64,000 nucleotides of DNA from Planctomycetota bacterium. GTDB taxonomy: Bacteria; Planctomycetota; UBA1135. The stretch spans positions 310,001 through 374,000 of the forward strand of contig QQUA01000006.1 in NCBI GenBank assembly GCA_008501825.1, read 5' to 3'. A model generated the notes under the pieces. It ran no database searches and was not told the origin of the DNA. It worked only from the letters and a program-made list of their open reading frames with translations. The position numbers were made by a program, and so were the translations under genes. This document shows positions 7,170 to 16,598 of this stretch, in pieces (within the stretch, counting starts at the first letter, position 1; every line of letters starts with the position of its first letter).

Positions 7170-8856
7170 GTCCCGCCGGTCATATCCAGGGTTGTTTGTT
7201 CATTTCGAAAAACACGAATCGTTTCAGAAATGAATGGCTTTCCAATTTTTGATTTCGGGGAATCTAAGCGAAGCCAGTAATCTCCTTCCGGAATGCCTTC
7301 CAGAATATAGGGCCATTTTGTAAAGGAATAGGGATAAGACCGATCATCTTCCTTGGCATATAGATTAAATTCAGCCGTTCCCAAATATGGTTGCGCATTC
7401 TTGGTGTAAAGGGCAACCGAAATGGATCCGAGGCGGTCCACCAAGATTTCCTCCTTGTGAGCCAACGACCCCAACGCAATCGTGTTGCTCAAGTATTGAG
7501 CATCCTCCGACCAAGGAAAGCGATTCGAAAGAAACAATTTATAGGAATATGTCCCTTGCGGCAATCCTTCGAGGAGGAAGTCCTGATCGAAATCCATGAT
7601 TTCAAATTCGTATTCCCAACCCGATTCATCCGAAAGAAATAGATGGGCGATGGCGTTATGGCGTCCTCGCGGCGGTGCAGTGGACTTGGAAGAGAGTCCT
7701 AAAAATTGAAAGCTTAGATTTCCTCCGATGACGCCTTTTTCTTGAAGGGAGATCGAATAAACTTTCAGGCCGCCGGAAATTCGAGAAAGAGGTAGTCGCG
7801 AGGAGATGTGTTCGACTCCCGGGGCATGAACCTCATATCCAATGTGGCCCAAAGAATCTTCTCCGTTCAAGGCACCATACAAGAGTAAAAAACGTTTTTC
7901 GACTGGCCGGATGGGAGGTCAAGAGGTAATCCTGCCAAAGCCAAGAAAGGATCACCAGGCCAGATTGTTCGTCCAATCGGCTTTCGGTCTGCGGCAAAAA
8001 TGGGACTCAAGTAAGAAGGCAAGAAACCGGCTTGAACAGGAGGCGGTATTTCAAGTTCGAGCACGGAACCAAATAGCTCCATGACTGAAACCACAATTCC
8101 TTGGTCTCCGGCTCTGGCTAGAAGTGGCCTGGCGGAAAAGAAGCCAGGGCCTCCGCAAACTATCAGGTATTCTCCTGGGCGGGAAAGCCCTTTTAAAGTA
8201 AACGCACCCTCTGAATTTGTCTGGGTTTGTAAGAGCTTAGTGGGCTTTCCGTGTACGAAATCAAGTTTTTCATTTAGCAACGGAGGATGTTTGCGAGGCC
8301 AAGCCACAACAGTAAAGCCCTCCGGTGCCGGCTCGCCAGAAGCTTTCTTGACGATTCCTTGAATCGTTCCGCCTTGACTCAGCTCCAATGTCAATTCAGG
8401 CGGGATTGGCTGACGGAAAGCGAAATTTTTTTGTTCGTAATCCTCGTGTTTGCAATGGAAATTTGAAACGGAGAGCGCGGGTAGAGATGTTGCCAAGACA
8501 CCTTTGCCGTCAGTCAAGCCAAGATAAATTTCTTCCTGGCCATGATCATAGAAAACGTCGACGGCCCGGATTCCCTGGCGAGTGCTTTCGTCGATCACGG
8601 TGATGGAAATTTCATGGTCGCCAAGCTTAAATGAGGGAGCGCGATATCTTTCTCTTGAGAAGTTGGAATTGTTTGGCGGCGCCAGTGATTCTTCTTCCGA
8701 AGTTTTGCCGGGTTCTTGATATTCTGATTCGGAAGAATGAGGGCTGGGCGAACCGGGGCAGGGGCTAAGGAATAACCCTAGGCAGACAGCAAACAGGCCA
8801 AGGCCGAGGATGAGTCGCACTTTGGCTAAGTCGAATGGTGAAGGAGGAACTTTCAT
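7166..8856 (-). pseudogene. Secreted or anchored carboxypeptidase-regulatory-like (Ig-fold) protein, broken by a single frameshift
   Basis: Two frames on the minus strand (8856-7867 and 7882-7166) join into one protein of about 563 residues. The first begins with a hydrophobic anchor (ILGLGLFAVCLGLFLSPCPG) and contains Ig-like blades such as GTIQGIVKKASGEPAPEGFTV and NSEGAFTLKGL, typical of carboxypeptidase-regulatory-like domains. The break lies in a run of six A on the plus strand (7887-7892): one extra base in that run restores the reading SKNVFLLLYGALNGEDSLG, a good beta strand. So either a recent frameshift or a sequencing/assembly error in a homopolymer. It is of the same general type as the anchored proteins at 26303 and 28808. 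Function unknown; an envelope adhesion or binding role is a guess. Confidence 0.7.
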
Positions 8857-8921
8857 ACCGGCAACGCTCTTTTCGCTCAGGAAATGCTATCCCATGGCTT
8901 ATTCCTGAACAAGAGGGAAGG

Positions 8922-11900
8922 CTAAGGCTCTTGGAGCATCGAGTGGTGCATCTCCTCGAACTTGGCTGCCGCGGTCAGGAAGTGGGCGGTAATCCAAAAT
9001 ACGGTCCAGCCTTCGACGTAGCCGCCGCGATCCCGTTTCGGGTCGGAAAGATCCCCGCCCTGGGCAAAGCGAGTTTGCTGCAATTGTTCGCCCTGGCTGC
9101 CATAAGGGTCGATCATTTGACCGCAACTTCGGTACATCAGGACGGCCAAATCCTGTAGGTCCTTGCGATAGGTTAATTGGCCAAGACGAAAGAGCTCGGG
9201 GGCATAGAGGACGCCAAAAACGTCCAGATGCATGTTTTGAACCGACACCGAGGTCCAGCCTCTGGTTTTCAAGCCGTGATCCCGCAAACGGCCGGGAGGG
9301 AGGTCTACGTTCCACAAGTAGGTATAAGTCAAGGCGACGTCGGCGGCATGTTCCGCCCATTGCAAGTATTGAATTTTCCCGGTAACTCGATGCAAGTAGA
9401 AGAAGGCTTGTAGGGCTCCCCAGGCTCCCTCCTTATCTTCGCAACGGGCATCCAAGGTGCCGCCCCAATAGGGTTCCTGCATGGTCCTGTGGCGTTCGGC
9501 ATAATGCTGTCCAGCTTTTTCCGCCGCTTGCAACCATTGGGGTTGTTCGAACAACTGAAAGGCCAAAGCCAAAGGTGCGATCAAGAAGGCTTCGGCGGTG
9601 GACCGGGGTTTCCAGTGAGAGGCCAGGATCCTTTCGGCGTGAATCTCGCACGCACGCTTTAAAAACCGTTCCCAATCCCGAGTGTCGGCTCCTTGTTTCC
9701 GCCCGACTCGGATGGCCCGGGCGAATTGGGTCATGGCTTGGCCTTGAGAAATGGGATCTTGTCGCGACCATTCTCCGGTCTTGCCGTCGACGGCGATCAA
9801 AAAACCATGTTCGTTAAAGGGAGCTTGACACAGAGTATCTAGTGTTTGTCGGCCGATGGTCGCCAATTCCGGTCGTTCCAAAGGTTCGGCCAGCACTTGC
9901 AGCGCATAGCCTGGAGCTTCCGATTGTCCCGCCCAACCCATGACGTATAGATTTTCCAAATGAGGATACATGGCGAATCCCGGCATCTCATTTTGGCTGC
10001 GCCAGCGAGACAAGGCGAAGCGTAATTTGTCCGACAAAAGCTCACGCCCGGGAGGCATGCCCTCGGAAGTGTAGGGCTTGTGCAATTCCATCGCTCCTTG
10101 GAGGGCGTGACGGAATCCATCTCCTTGAAGCAAAAGCGAACCTCCATGAAGGAAGAAGCGCTTTTCCACCGTCTTGCCGGGAAGAATTTGAAGGTAGGCT
10201 TGTTTGAGAAAGGTGGCCGAACCCTGGCGGCTTTTGATCCAACCGGGTTGGTGATTCATGGCCACGGGGCCGCTCCACAAACAAAACTCGGTGCCCTCAT
10301 GGCGCGCGGCCAAGCCCAGGGACCACCAGAGGTCTTCGGCTTTGGCGAAAGGAACCAAGCTGGGCCAACTGTGGAGAGCCGCCCAGATGCCAAAACCTTG
10401 AGCTTCTTCTTGGGGCCATTCCAAACTTGCGAAGGGAGCCGGGAAGCGATGTTCCTGGAATAAGGTTCGCTCCCCCGGTTCTCCTTTCCAAAGGGGAATC
10501 AAACCGTGCCAGCCCTCATCTTTGGAACGAGCCCCTGAAGGGTTGCCGTGATAAAGAAGGCCGGGAAGAACCGCCGCCCGTCCCTTGCCGGGAGCCAGCC
10601 AACCGATTCTCAGGACCGTTTCGGAAGAAGTCTCTTTGCCCTCATAAGTCCAGCGCCGGGTTCCCTCCAGTAAATCACCCCGAAATCGAAAAGCGTCCCG
10701 AATCTTCCAGGGGCCGTCGGGGGTATGCAGAATGCCTTCGGCCATTAGCCAAGGACCTTCTCGGCGAACTTCCTCGGGATGGGCAAAAAACCATTGTCTG
10801 GGCTGTTCATCCTCCCATTGATAACCGATTCCCCAAAGGCCCTCCGCAGGACTTCGAAGGACTGGGCCGGCTTTGGTTTGAAAAGTCAAGGAATAACCCG
10901 TGTCGGTAGCTTCGGCTCGAAACACGGCATCCTTGCTGCGAATTTCCAAAGGATTCTCGGGCAAAAGATCCTGCAAAAATGCTTCCCAATCGAACTCAGG
11001 ATCCCGCTGCAAGAACCGGCGATGAAGTTCGACCAGGAGCTCCTCTTCGTCCGAGTTCCATTTCGGCCGGCGGTCGCTGTGATAAAGGCCGTTTCGTTCC
11101 GTTTCCACGTCGCAGAATTGGACGTAGGCGTGGCCGCTGATTCCTCGATCTTGAGCCAAGTCCGCCAATTGACTGGCATAGGCCAGCAACCAAGCTTGGA
11201 AATCCGTGGAGTCAAAATTATCGAAACCGTCGGCGACCCATTCACTGACGACGATGGGCTGTCCCTGATACGGGAAGTCCTTGAGGAAAACAACATTCTC
11301 GGTGAAAGAACCCCCTCCGGCCTCGGCCCATGCCTTTGCGGCTTGCAGGCGAGCCTGGGGCGGGTGCCGGTGGATGTCAAGAACGTCGGTGGCTACGTGG
11401 TGGTAACCGCTGGTATCGATGATCGGCCTAGTCGGGTCCCACCGTTTCATGCGTTGATACGCCTCTTGATAATGAGCGATACGGGCTTCGGGATCGCCCC
11501 CGTGCATCCAGTTTTCATTGCTGTAAACCCAGGTGACCACCGAAGGGTGATTGAAGTCCCGTTGCAGTACCCGCTGCCACAAGCGATCGGTCAATTCGGT
11601 CGCCCGGCGACTGAAATGGCCTTCGCCGGCATTGGCCATTTCCCCCCAAACCAGAAGACCGAGGAAGTCGCAGTGGTACAAAAATCGCGGGTCAGCAACG
11701 ATTTGGTGCCGGCGAAGATGATTAAAATCCAGAGCTTTGATGCGCTGTAGATCTTCCAGGGCGCGATCGTCGGAAGGCGGTGTATAGAGCCCGGTCGGCC
11801 AATAACCTTGATCCAATAATCCGTGAAGGAAGATCGGCTCTCCGTTCAAAAGGAATTTTCCACCTTTAGCCTCGAAAGTGCGGAAGCCCACATAGGATTC

Positions 11901-12800
11901 AACATGGTCTCGAATTTGGCCATTGACTTCCAGTTGCAGTTCCAATGGATATAGATAAGGATCTTCTGGAGTCCAAGGTTTGAGGCCAGTGTCCGTTTCT
12001 ATATTCAATACAACGGTTCCATTTTGAACCTCAGCGGAATCGCTTTGTCGCAGGCGTCCTTTTCGATCGTACAAGTGGAACCGAACTTGACTTCCCCCTG
12101 GAGCCAGAACTTGAACCTTCATCGTTCCGGCGCAGGGCTTTACCTGTGGATAGAATTGCATGGACTGCAAGTGATAAGGCGAACGGGCCTCCAGCCAAAC
12201 GGTTTGCCAAATGCCGGTCATGTGGGTGTAGTGCCAGCGATTTCGCTTACCACTTGGATGCTGCTTGCCTCTGGGCTGGGCCGGATCCATGGGGTCGTCA
12301 AAAACACGGACCACCAGTTGATCGTTTCCATCTTTACGAAGGAAGGGAGTGAGGTCGAAAGAGCAGGGAAGATAGCCGCTTTCTTGTTGACCTACTTCTT
12401 GGCCGTTGACCCAAACGGTCAGGAGGAAATCCGCCGCTCCGAAATGGAGAAAGATTCGCTTGCCATGCCAGGACGGCGGTGGAGAAAGCTTGCGTCGATA
12501 CCAAACTTGGCGGCAGTGTTCAGTTTCTCCGATTCCAGATAATCGCGACTGGTGCACGTAAGGAACGCGGATTTGTTGCGGCCAGACGTGGTCTTGAAAC
12601 CAAGCTTGTTGCAGGCCGAGATCCTGGGGATCGAAAGCGAAGTCCCACCAGCCGTTTAAGTTCATCCAGTCCGCCCGTTGCCAATCAGGCCGCGGGTGTT
12701 CCGGAAGGGGAATCGCTGGGATGGAATTCTGAACCTGGGCGAGGGAGGCGGCTTCGGGGCAAAGGCATAGGAGGAAGCACAGGCTCAGGGGGGTGCGCAT
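8922..12800 (-). CDS. Secreted GH2 glycosidase with C-terminal helical-barrel domain
   Basis: A 1292-residue secreted enzyme. After a signal peptide come the GH2 sugar-binding domain (LNGWWDFAFDP, WYRRKL, LHFGAADFLLTVWVNGQEVG), an Ig-like domain and a TIM barrel. The expected acid/base is the Glu of VTWVYSNENW near residue 427, and the nucleophile the Glu of VVSEW near 520. This fits beta-galactosidase, beta-glucuronidase or beta-mannosidase activity; the specificity cannot be fixed. Residues beyond about 620 are not GH2: a beta-rich stretch is followed from about 950 by a helical region (LENLYVMGWAGQSEAPGYALQVL, HAERHRTMQEPYWGGTLDARCE) resembling (alpha/alpha)6-barrel glycosidases, so two catalytic modules may be fused. 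The start lies four bases after the stop of the DUF2237 gene, so they are cotranscribed. Confidence 0.85.
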   Translation of the reverse strand: MRTPLSLCFLLCLCPEAASLAQVQNSIPAIPLPEHPRPDWQRADWMNLNGWWDFAFDPQDLGLQQAWFQDHVWPQQIRVPYVHQSRLSGIGETEHCRQVWYRRKLSPPPSWHGKRIFLHFGAADFLLTVWVNGQEVGQQESGYLPCSFDLTPFLRKDGNDQLVVRVFDDPMDPAQPRGKQHPSGKRNRWHYTHMTGIWQTVWLEARSPYHLQSMQFYPQVKPCAGTMKVQVLAPGGSQVRFHLYDRKGRLRQSDSAEVQNGTVVLNIETDTGLKPWTPEDPYLYPLELQLEVNGQIRDHVESYVGFRTFEAKGGKFLLNGEPIFLHGLLDQGYWPTGLYTPPSDDRALEDLQRIKALDFNHLRRHQIVADPRFLYHCDFLGLLVWGEMANAGEGHFSRRATELTDRLWQRVLQRDFNHPSVVTWVYSNENWMHGGDPEARIAHYQEAYQRMKRWDPTRPIIDTSGYHHVATDVLDIHRHPPQARLQAAKAWAEAGGGSFTENVVFLKDFPYQGQPIVVSEWVADGFDNFDSTDFQAWLLAYASQLADLAQDRGISGHAYVQFCDVETERNGLYHSDRRPKWNSDEEELLVELHRRFLQRDPEFDWEAFLQDLLPENPLEIRSKDAVFRAEATDTGYSLTFQTKAGPVLRSPAEGLWGIGYQWEDEQPRQWFFAHPEEVRREGPWLMAEGILHTPDGPWKIRDAFRFRGDLLEGTRRWTYEGKETSSETVLRIGWLAPGKGRAAVLPGLLYHGNPSGARSKDEGWHGLIPLWKGEPGERTLFQEHRFPAPFASLEWPQEEAQGFGIWAALHSWPSLVPFAKAEDLWWSLGLAARHEGTEFCLWSGPVAMNHQPGWIKSRQGSATFLKQAYLQILPGKTVEKRFFLHGGSLLLQGDGFRHALQGAMELHKPYTSEGMPPGRELLSDKLRFALSRWRSQNEMPGFAMYPHLENLYVMGWAGQSEAPGYALQVLAEPLERPELATIGRQTLDTLCQAPFNEHGFLIAVDGKTGEWSRQDPISQGQAMTQFARAIRVGRKQGADTRDWERFLKRACEIHAERILASHWKPRSTAEAFLIAPLALAFQLFEQPQWLQAAEKAGQHYAERHRTMQEPYWGGTLDARCEDKEGAWGALQAFFYLHRVTGKIQYLQWAEHAADVALTYTYLWNVDLPPGRLRDHGLKTRGWTSVSVQNMHLDVFGVLYAPELFRLGQLTYRKDLQDLAVLMYRSCGQMIDPYGSQGEQLQQTRFAQGGDLSDPKRDRGGYVEGWTVFWITAHFLTAAAKFEEMHHSMLQEP

Positions 12801-12804
12801 GAGG

Positions 12805-13215
12805 TCAACCTGTTGGTGGGCTTTCGGTCGAGTCTAGAGCGTACTTCTTTAATTCTTCCAGAGTGACGAACTCCAGGGTGGAAATGTGAGTGGCGGCTAA
12901 AACCACCGGCGGCGCGACTCCGGCTTCCTTGGCTTCTTTCCAGCGCAGTACGCAGAGGCACCAGCGATCGCCGGGCCATAATCCGGGGAAATTGAACTCG
13001 GGAACAGGAGTAAGCAGGTCGTTGCCTCGGGCTTGGCTGAACTCGAGGAATTCACGAGTCATCTGGGCGCAAACCAAGTGCAAGCCTTCGTCTTGGGCGC
13101 CCCGGCGACAGCAGCCGTCCCGATAAAAACCGGTTCGTGGCGACATCGAGCAGGGTTGAAGCGGTTGGCCGAGAACGTTCCGACCCAAACCGGCAAAACG
13201 TGGTTGGGAAACCAT
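12805..13215 (-). CDS. DUF2237 family protein
   Basis: A 136-residue protein that matches the DUF2237 pattern from end to end: NVLGQPLQPCS, TGFYRDGCCRRG, GLHLVCAQMTREFLEFSQARGNDL, FPGLWPGDRWCLCVLRWKEA and GVAPPVVLAATH. Several conserved cysteines (CS, GCC, VC, CLC) suggest metal or redox chemistry, but no function is established that I know of. The frame is open to 13344, but that extension is low-complexity basic sequence; the ATG at 13215 begins where the family begins. It is first in a two-gene unit with the GH2 enzyme, which is probably just transcriptional convenience. Confidence 0.88.
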   Translation of the reverse strand: MVSQPRFAGLGRNVLGQPLQPCSMSPRTGFYRDGCCRRGAQDEGLHLVCAQMTREFLEFSQARGNDLLTPVPEFNFPGLWPGDRWCLCVLRWKEAKEAGVAPPVVLAATHISTLEFVTLEELKKYALDSTESPPTG

Positions 13216-13280
13216 GTAGCTTGAATGCGGGTGGGGGGGTATTGGGGAATTGGATTTGGAATAACTCGGCTTTGGAAAAC

Positions 13281-13336
13281 GGGCCTCCCGGCGCCCGCCG
13301 CGAGATCGGGCGGAGGGCGACGGAGCCGGGAAGCCC
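13281..13336 (-). terminator. GC-rich stem-loop in the 311-base gap between 13216 and 13526
   Basis: On the minus strand GGGCTTCCCGGC (13336-13325) pairs with GCCGGGAGGCCC (13292-13281) with one G-U pair; on the plus strand that pair would be a mismatch, which points to function on the minus strand. The 32-base loop contains further GC pairing and CGTTTTCC follows. It probably ends the transcript of the membrane protein at 13527-14024. The rest of the gap shows no gene. Confidence 0.5.
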
Positions 13337-13526
13337 GCCAACAAGCTTTGGAACCGATTGTTGGGTCTCTGGAAGCGGGGGAAGACCTCGGCTCCAGGGG
13401 TATTTCCAGCCTACATCAGGCTGCAAGGCCTGTTTCTTGTTTGGAAATGGCCTGCCACTTGCCTTTCGAAAGGGCAAGCTAAGGTCTTATTCAATCTGGA
13501 CTTGGCCGGAGGCTCCGGGTGAACGA

Positions 13527-14024
13527 TCAACCATCCTGTAGCCAAGCTTCGACCGGCTTGCTCCTATAGGGCTCACTCCCCTCGGGCTTTTCAGCGCTTT
13601 CAAGATGCCACCACAGCCGCGTAGGCAGGGCCGGATGACGTTGCCGGTCGAAAGTCCAAACCTGGCTCTGGGGAATCACTTCGTGGTAAAGAAGACTGCC
13701 GTCCCGGTTTGAAATCACCAACCGAACCGGGCCGTCGAAGGAATCGGCGGTTTGCCAACGAAACTCATCCCAGGTCGAAACCAAGCCTATGGGTGAAAGA
13801 CACCGAATCGCTGAAGCCGGATGAGCTTGGTTTTCCGGTGATGGGCTCGATTCCCCTCCTGGATACAAATATTTCGGAAGCCAAAACAACACCAAGGCGG
13901 CTGACGCGGCTATGAACCACCACCACCAGGGATTCTCTTTGCGGGATTTAGTTGCTTTTTGAAGAGATGGATCTGGCGGGCAGGCAGAGTCTTTGGCGGC
14001 TTCCGAATTCGTTGGCGGTTTCAT
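13527..14024 (-). CDS. Single-pass membrane protein with C-terminal beta domain, hypothetical
   Basis: A 165-residue protein with a polar N-terminus, one membrane helix (WWWWFIAASAALVLFWL, about residues 33-49) and a C-terminal segment (WDEFRWQTADSFDGPVRLVISNRDG, then WTFDRQRHPALPTRLWWHLES) that reads like a fibronectin-type or PA-like beta sandwich. In related phyla such domains follow anti-sigma factors or sit alone beside secreted enzymes; no sigma factor is adjacent here. I do not recognise the family. It shares direction with the gene at 14363-15514 but is separated from it by 338 bases. Confidence 0.6.
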   Translation of the reverse strand: MKPPTNSEAAKDSACPPDPSLQKATKSRKENPWWWWFIAASAALVLFWLPKYLYPGGESSPSPENQAHPASAIRCLSPIGLVSTWDEFRWQTADSFDGPVRLVISNRDGSLLYHEVIPQSQVWTFDRQRHPALPTRLWWHLESAEKPEGSEPYRSKPVEAWLQDG

Positions 14025-14056
14025 TCCAAAAGAAGCTTAAACCTCATTTCCGGAAG

Positions 14057-14075
14057 TTTCCACAGCTTATCCACA
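14057..14075 (+). other. Two DnaA-box-like sequences in a 338-base gap
   Basis: TTTCCACA (14057-14064) and TTATCCACA (14067-14075) lie two bases apart; the second matches the DnaA-box consensus TTATNCACA exactly. No other boxes, AT-rich unwinding element or dnaA/dnaN gene are near, so an origin is not claimed. The rest of 14025-14362 holds only a weak hairpin (AATCTT-GGTG-AAGATT, 14253-14268) and no gene. Confidence 0.35.
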
Positions 14076-14362
14076 GAATTGAGTTGATGAAATAAGGGTT
14101 TAGGCTCAGGCGCGGCGGCGATTTACCGAAAGCTCAATGTTGGACCGCCCCTCCACTCTAGGTTGAGTCTTGGGGTTGTTTTTGCCCAAACATCTACAAT
14201 ATCTTGGGTTTTGAAATGTCATGAGTCACCACCAGGTCGATCCAATGTTCCTAATCTTGGTGAAGATTCAGCAACGAGCCAACGTGGCCGAGGAGGCGGG
14301 CGTCCTTCCTAGGCAAGATATTCACAATGGGAGACTTGGTTTCATCGGCTAGTTGCGGCAGT

Positions 14363-15514
14363 TCAGCAGCGGCAATCCAAGCGGGTTTGGCCGCAATTTT
14401 CACAAGGGCGGTGCGGGCTGCGTAATTCCAAATTCCGCTTGAGTTGATCCAGAGTTTCCAATAGGAAGCTCTGGAAGGACTTCTTCTCGAACTGTTTCAA
14501 CGTGGATTGGAACTGGCGAAAATCTTTTTCGGCATAGTAAAGATCCTTTTTCAGCGTGGCGGCTTCCATCTTTTCCGAGAACTTCATCAGATCCTTTAGA
14601 TGGCGGGCGGAAAGTTTCAGATCTTTGTCCTTTTTGATTTTGGCTTGAAGGGCGGCAACGGCTTCCGCGGAGGGATGGTCGGACGGCAAGCCTTGAAGCA
14701 TTTTCAAGCGGGCCGAAGCGGAAATCGGATCGCCGAATCCAGCGAGTCTCTCGGCGAATTTCAACTGGCTGTGCACCAATCCATCCACCCGGCTGCGCAA
14801 GGGTGAACCAGCCTCCAGTTGACTATAAACTGTCTTCCACTTGCGCTTGGCGATGGCCTTCCGCAATTTGGACCCAAGGGCTTCCTCCTGAACTCGAAGG
14901 CCCGGGTTCGAGCGGAGGAAGCTCTTTATGGCTTCCATGTCCATGGCCTCGAAATACCAATTCCGGAAAGGATTGGCAGTGTATTGTTGGGCGCCAAAGT
15001 TGTAGCTGGTGCCACCGTCGGCAATCAAGCCGACCGGGTCGAGGACCAGGACACCAGGGTAAAAGTAGTCTGGGAAGGCTTCTTCCGCCTCGCCAGGCAT
15101 TTTGATGAAGAGTGGGTGATCCAAATGAGCCCAAACCGGACTTCCCGAATTTGGGGCATGATCCTTTGCCCGGAGATTGGCTTCGGTGACAGCAATGACC
15201 ACTAAGCCGAAGTCGGCCATAGTCTGTTGCAACTCCGAGGCCATTTGGACCCGCTTCATATTCCTTTCATGGTTGTACTCTCCTTCCATCGTGAAGGGCA
15301 AGTCGTAAAACATCACCCAGCTTCCGGCGAAGTCGTGGATCGAGTTCTGTTCGGTGCCGCGGAGAGAAAGACTGGTGAATTCCTTGCGGCGGTAGGCATC
15401 GCCGTTTCCAGTCAACAATGCTTCAGAAACTGGAGTCCTCCAGGAAGTCGCCGGCAGTTCTTGGCCGGCAGGCATGCCGGCGCTTAGAAGGAAGGAGGCC
15501 AAAAAGAGAATCAT
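14363..15514 (-). CDS. Secreted protein with degenerate thioredoxin-like region and C-terminal four-cysteine motif, hypothetical
   Basis: A 383-residue protein with a signal peptide (MILFLASFLLSAGMPAGQ). Residues about 60-190 (GSWVMFYDLPF, LVVIAVTEANLRAKD, FPDYFYPGVLVLDPVGLIADGG) follow the strand-helix layout of a thioredoxin or peroxiredoxin fold but lack a CxxC, so no redox activity is predicted from it. The remainder is helical and lysine-rich with repeated KxLK patterns. The last 13 residues, CENCGQTRLDCRC, hold four cysteines and could bind a metal ion or form disulphides. It is divergent from the membrane protein at 15653, sharing a 138-base intergenic region. Function unknown. Confidence 0.6.
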   Translation of the reverse strand: MILFLASFLLSAGMPAGQELPATSWRTPVSEALLTGNGDAYRRKEFTSLSLRGTEQNSIHDFAGSWVMFYDLPFTMEGEYNHERNMKRVQMASELQQTMADFGLVVIAVTEANLRAKDHAPNSGSPVWAHLDHPLFIKMPGEAEEAFPDYFYPGVLVLDPVGLIADGGTSYNFGAQQYTANPFRNWYFEAMDMEAIKSFLRSNPGLRVQEEALGSKLRKAIAKRKWKTVYSQLEAGSPLRSRVDGLVHSQLKFAERLAGFGDPISASARLKMLQGLPSDHPSAEAVAALQAKIKKDKDLKLSARHLKDLMKFSEKMEAATLKKDLYYAEKDFRQFQSTLKQFEKKSFQSFLLETLDQLKRNLELRSPHRPCENCGQTRLDCRC

Positions 15515-15652
15515 GAGCAGGGCTAGCGGTTGTTCGGGCCACGGCTCTCACCAAAGGAGCCTGTGTCCATTCATAACGGGAATTGGGAACTGATTGGGCA
15601 AAAAATTCCAAGGAGACCGAAGTTTCTTTCCAATGTTAGGATTTCAGCAAAC

Positions 15653-16549
15653 ATGGACATCCTCTACTTCCTCCTTTCCGGCGGCATCATGCTGTTCCTG
15701 CTGGGCTATCTGGCTCTGGTCGGGCTCGGAATTGGTGGCCTTGTAGAAGAGCGCAAGCTGGTGGCTGCCTGGCCGATCGGCTTGGCGGCGGCTTTGTTCG
15801 CCGGTCACATCAGTTTCCTTGAATGGTACGGGGAGACCGAGGGTTTCCGGTGGCGACAAGCCCGAAGCAGCATTGAGAAACTGGAGGCATACCAAAAGGA
15901 CTTTCCTGAAGGCGAATACTTCCAAGAATCCGTAAAACGACTGGCTACCTTAAGAGCGGAGCGGGCGGAGCGCTTGGCTAAAGAAATGGAAGCCTTGCGC
16001 CAGAAGAATACTCCAGCGGCCAAACTTCGCCTGGCTGCTTTGGAGAATGATTCAGACAAGCCGAGCGTCATCCTTTGGCTTAAGCGGGCCGGTCGGATGA
16101 GGCCGGCTTCCCGGGAGTTTCCCGGTCACAAGTACGCGAAGCATTCGGACTACTTGCCGCCTTTTGAGGAATACTTGCGTAAGCGGGTCGAGACCGGCAC
16201 CGGTGTTCAAGTAATTCTGAAAATTGGAAGTCCGGATTTGCCTTTGGGCGAAACCGGTGTCAGCATCGTGTACGAGGCCGTCGAGTCCGGGCGTTTCAAA
16301 TACACGAGTTTTGGTGGCGGAAAGTTCGGAACAGGATACTACGATGGCCTAAGGATCGCTCTTTCCGCAAAACTGATTGTAAACGGGGAACTACAAGCGC
16401 AAGATCGCTTGGCCAAGAAAAGGTTCTCCACTTCCTCGGATCCAACTTGGGAAGGCAGTAAATGGCCGCTGCAAGTGCTTTGCGAGGACACCACCGGCAA
16501 AGCGATGGCCGCCTTTTCCCGTTGGTTTGGCCATCACAATTTGGATTAG
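15653..16549 (+). CDS. Membrane protein with coiled coil, hypothetical
   Basis: A 298-residue protein. Two membrane helices fill the first 60 residues (ILYFLLSGGIMLFLLGYLALVGLG and VAAWPIGLAAALFAGHISFL), followed by a charged coiled coil (YQKDFPEGEYFQESVKRLATLRAERAERLAKEMEALRQK) and a C-terminal globular part with Gly-rich loops. The ATG at 15653 is chosen because the hydrophobic N-terminus begins there; the frame is open further upstream. I recognise no family. The next gene begins 50 bases downstream. Confidence 0.6.
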   Translation: MDILYFLLSGGIMLFLLGYLALVGLGIGGLVEERKLVAAWPIGLAAALFAGHISFLEWYGETEGFRWRQARSSIEKLEAYQKDFPEGEYFQESVKRLATLRAERAERLAKEMEALRQKNTPAAKLRLAALENDSDKPSVILWLKRAGRMRPASREFPGHKYAKHSDYLPPFEEYLRKRVETGTGVQVILKIGSPDLPLGETGVSIVYEAVESGRFKYTSFGGGKFGTGYYDGLRIALSAKLIVNGELQAQDRLAKKRFSTSSDPTWEGSKWPLQVLCEDTTGKAMAAFSRWFGHHNLD

Positions 16550-16598
16550 GGCTTTGGCGCTGCCGAAACCTGGAGCCGGTTTCCGGGTTCCAATTCGC

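Noticed and set aside
7887..7900. Programmed -1 frameshift at the T-run of the split Ig-like gene
   Set aside because: The codons there (GTT TTT TAC) do not form an X-XXY-YYZ slippery heptamer with good re-pairing, and no downstream structure is obvious; a simple one-base loss fits better.
12805..13344. 43-residue N-terminal extension of the DUF2237 protein
   Set aside because: The extension is Arg/Pro/Ser-rich, not part of the family, and better explained as upstream untranslated sequence.
14025..14362. Replication origin
   Set aside because: Only two DnaA-like boxes, no AT-rich element and no dnaA, dnaN or gidA nearby.
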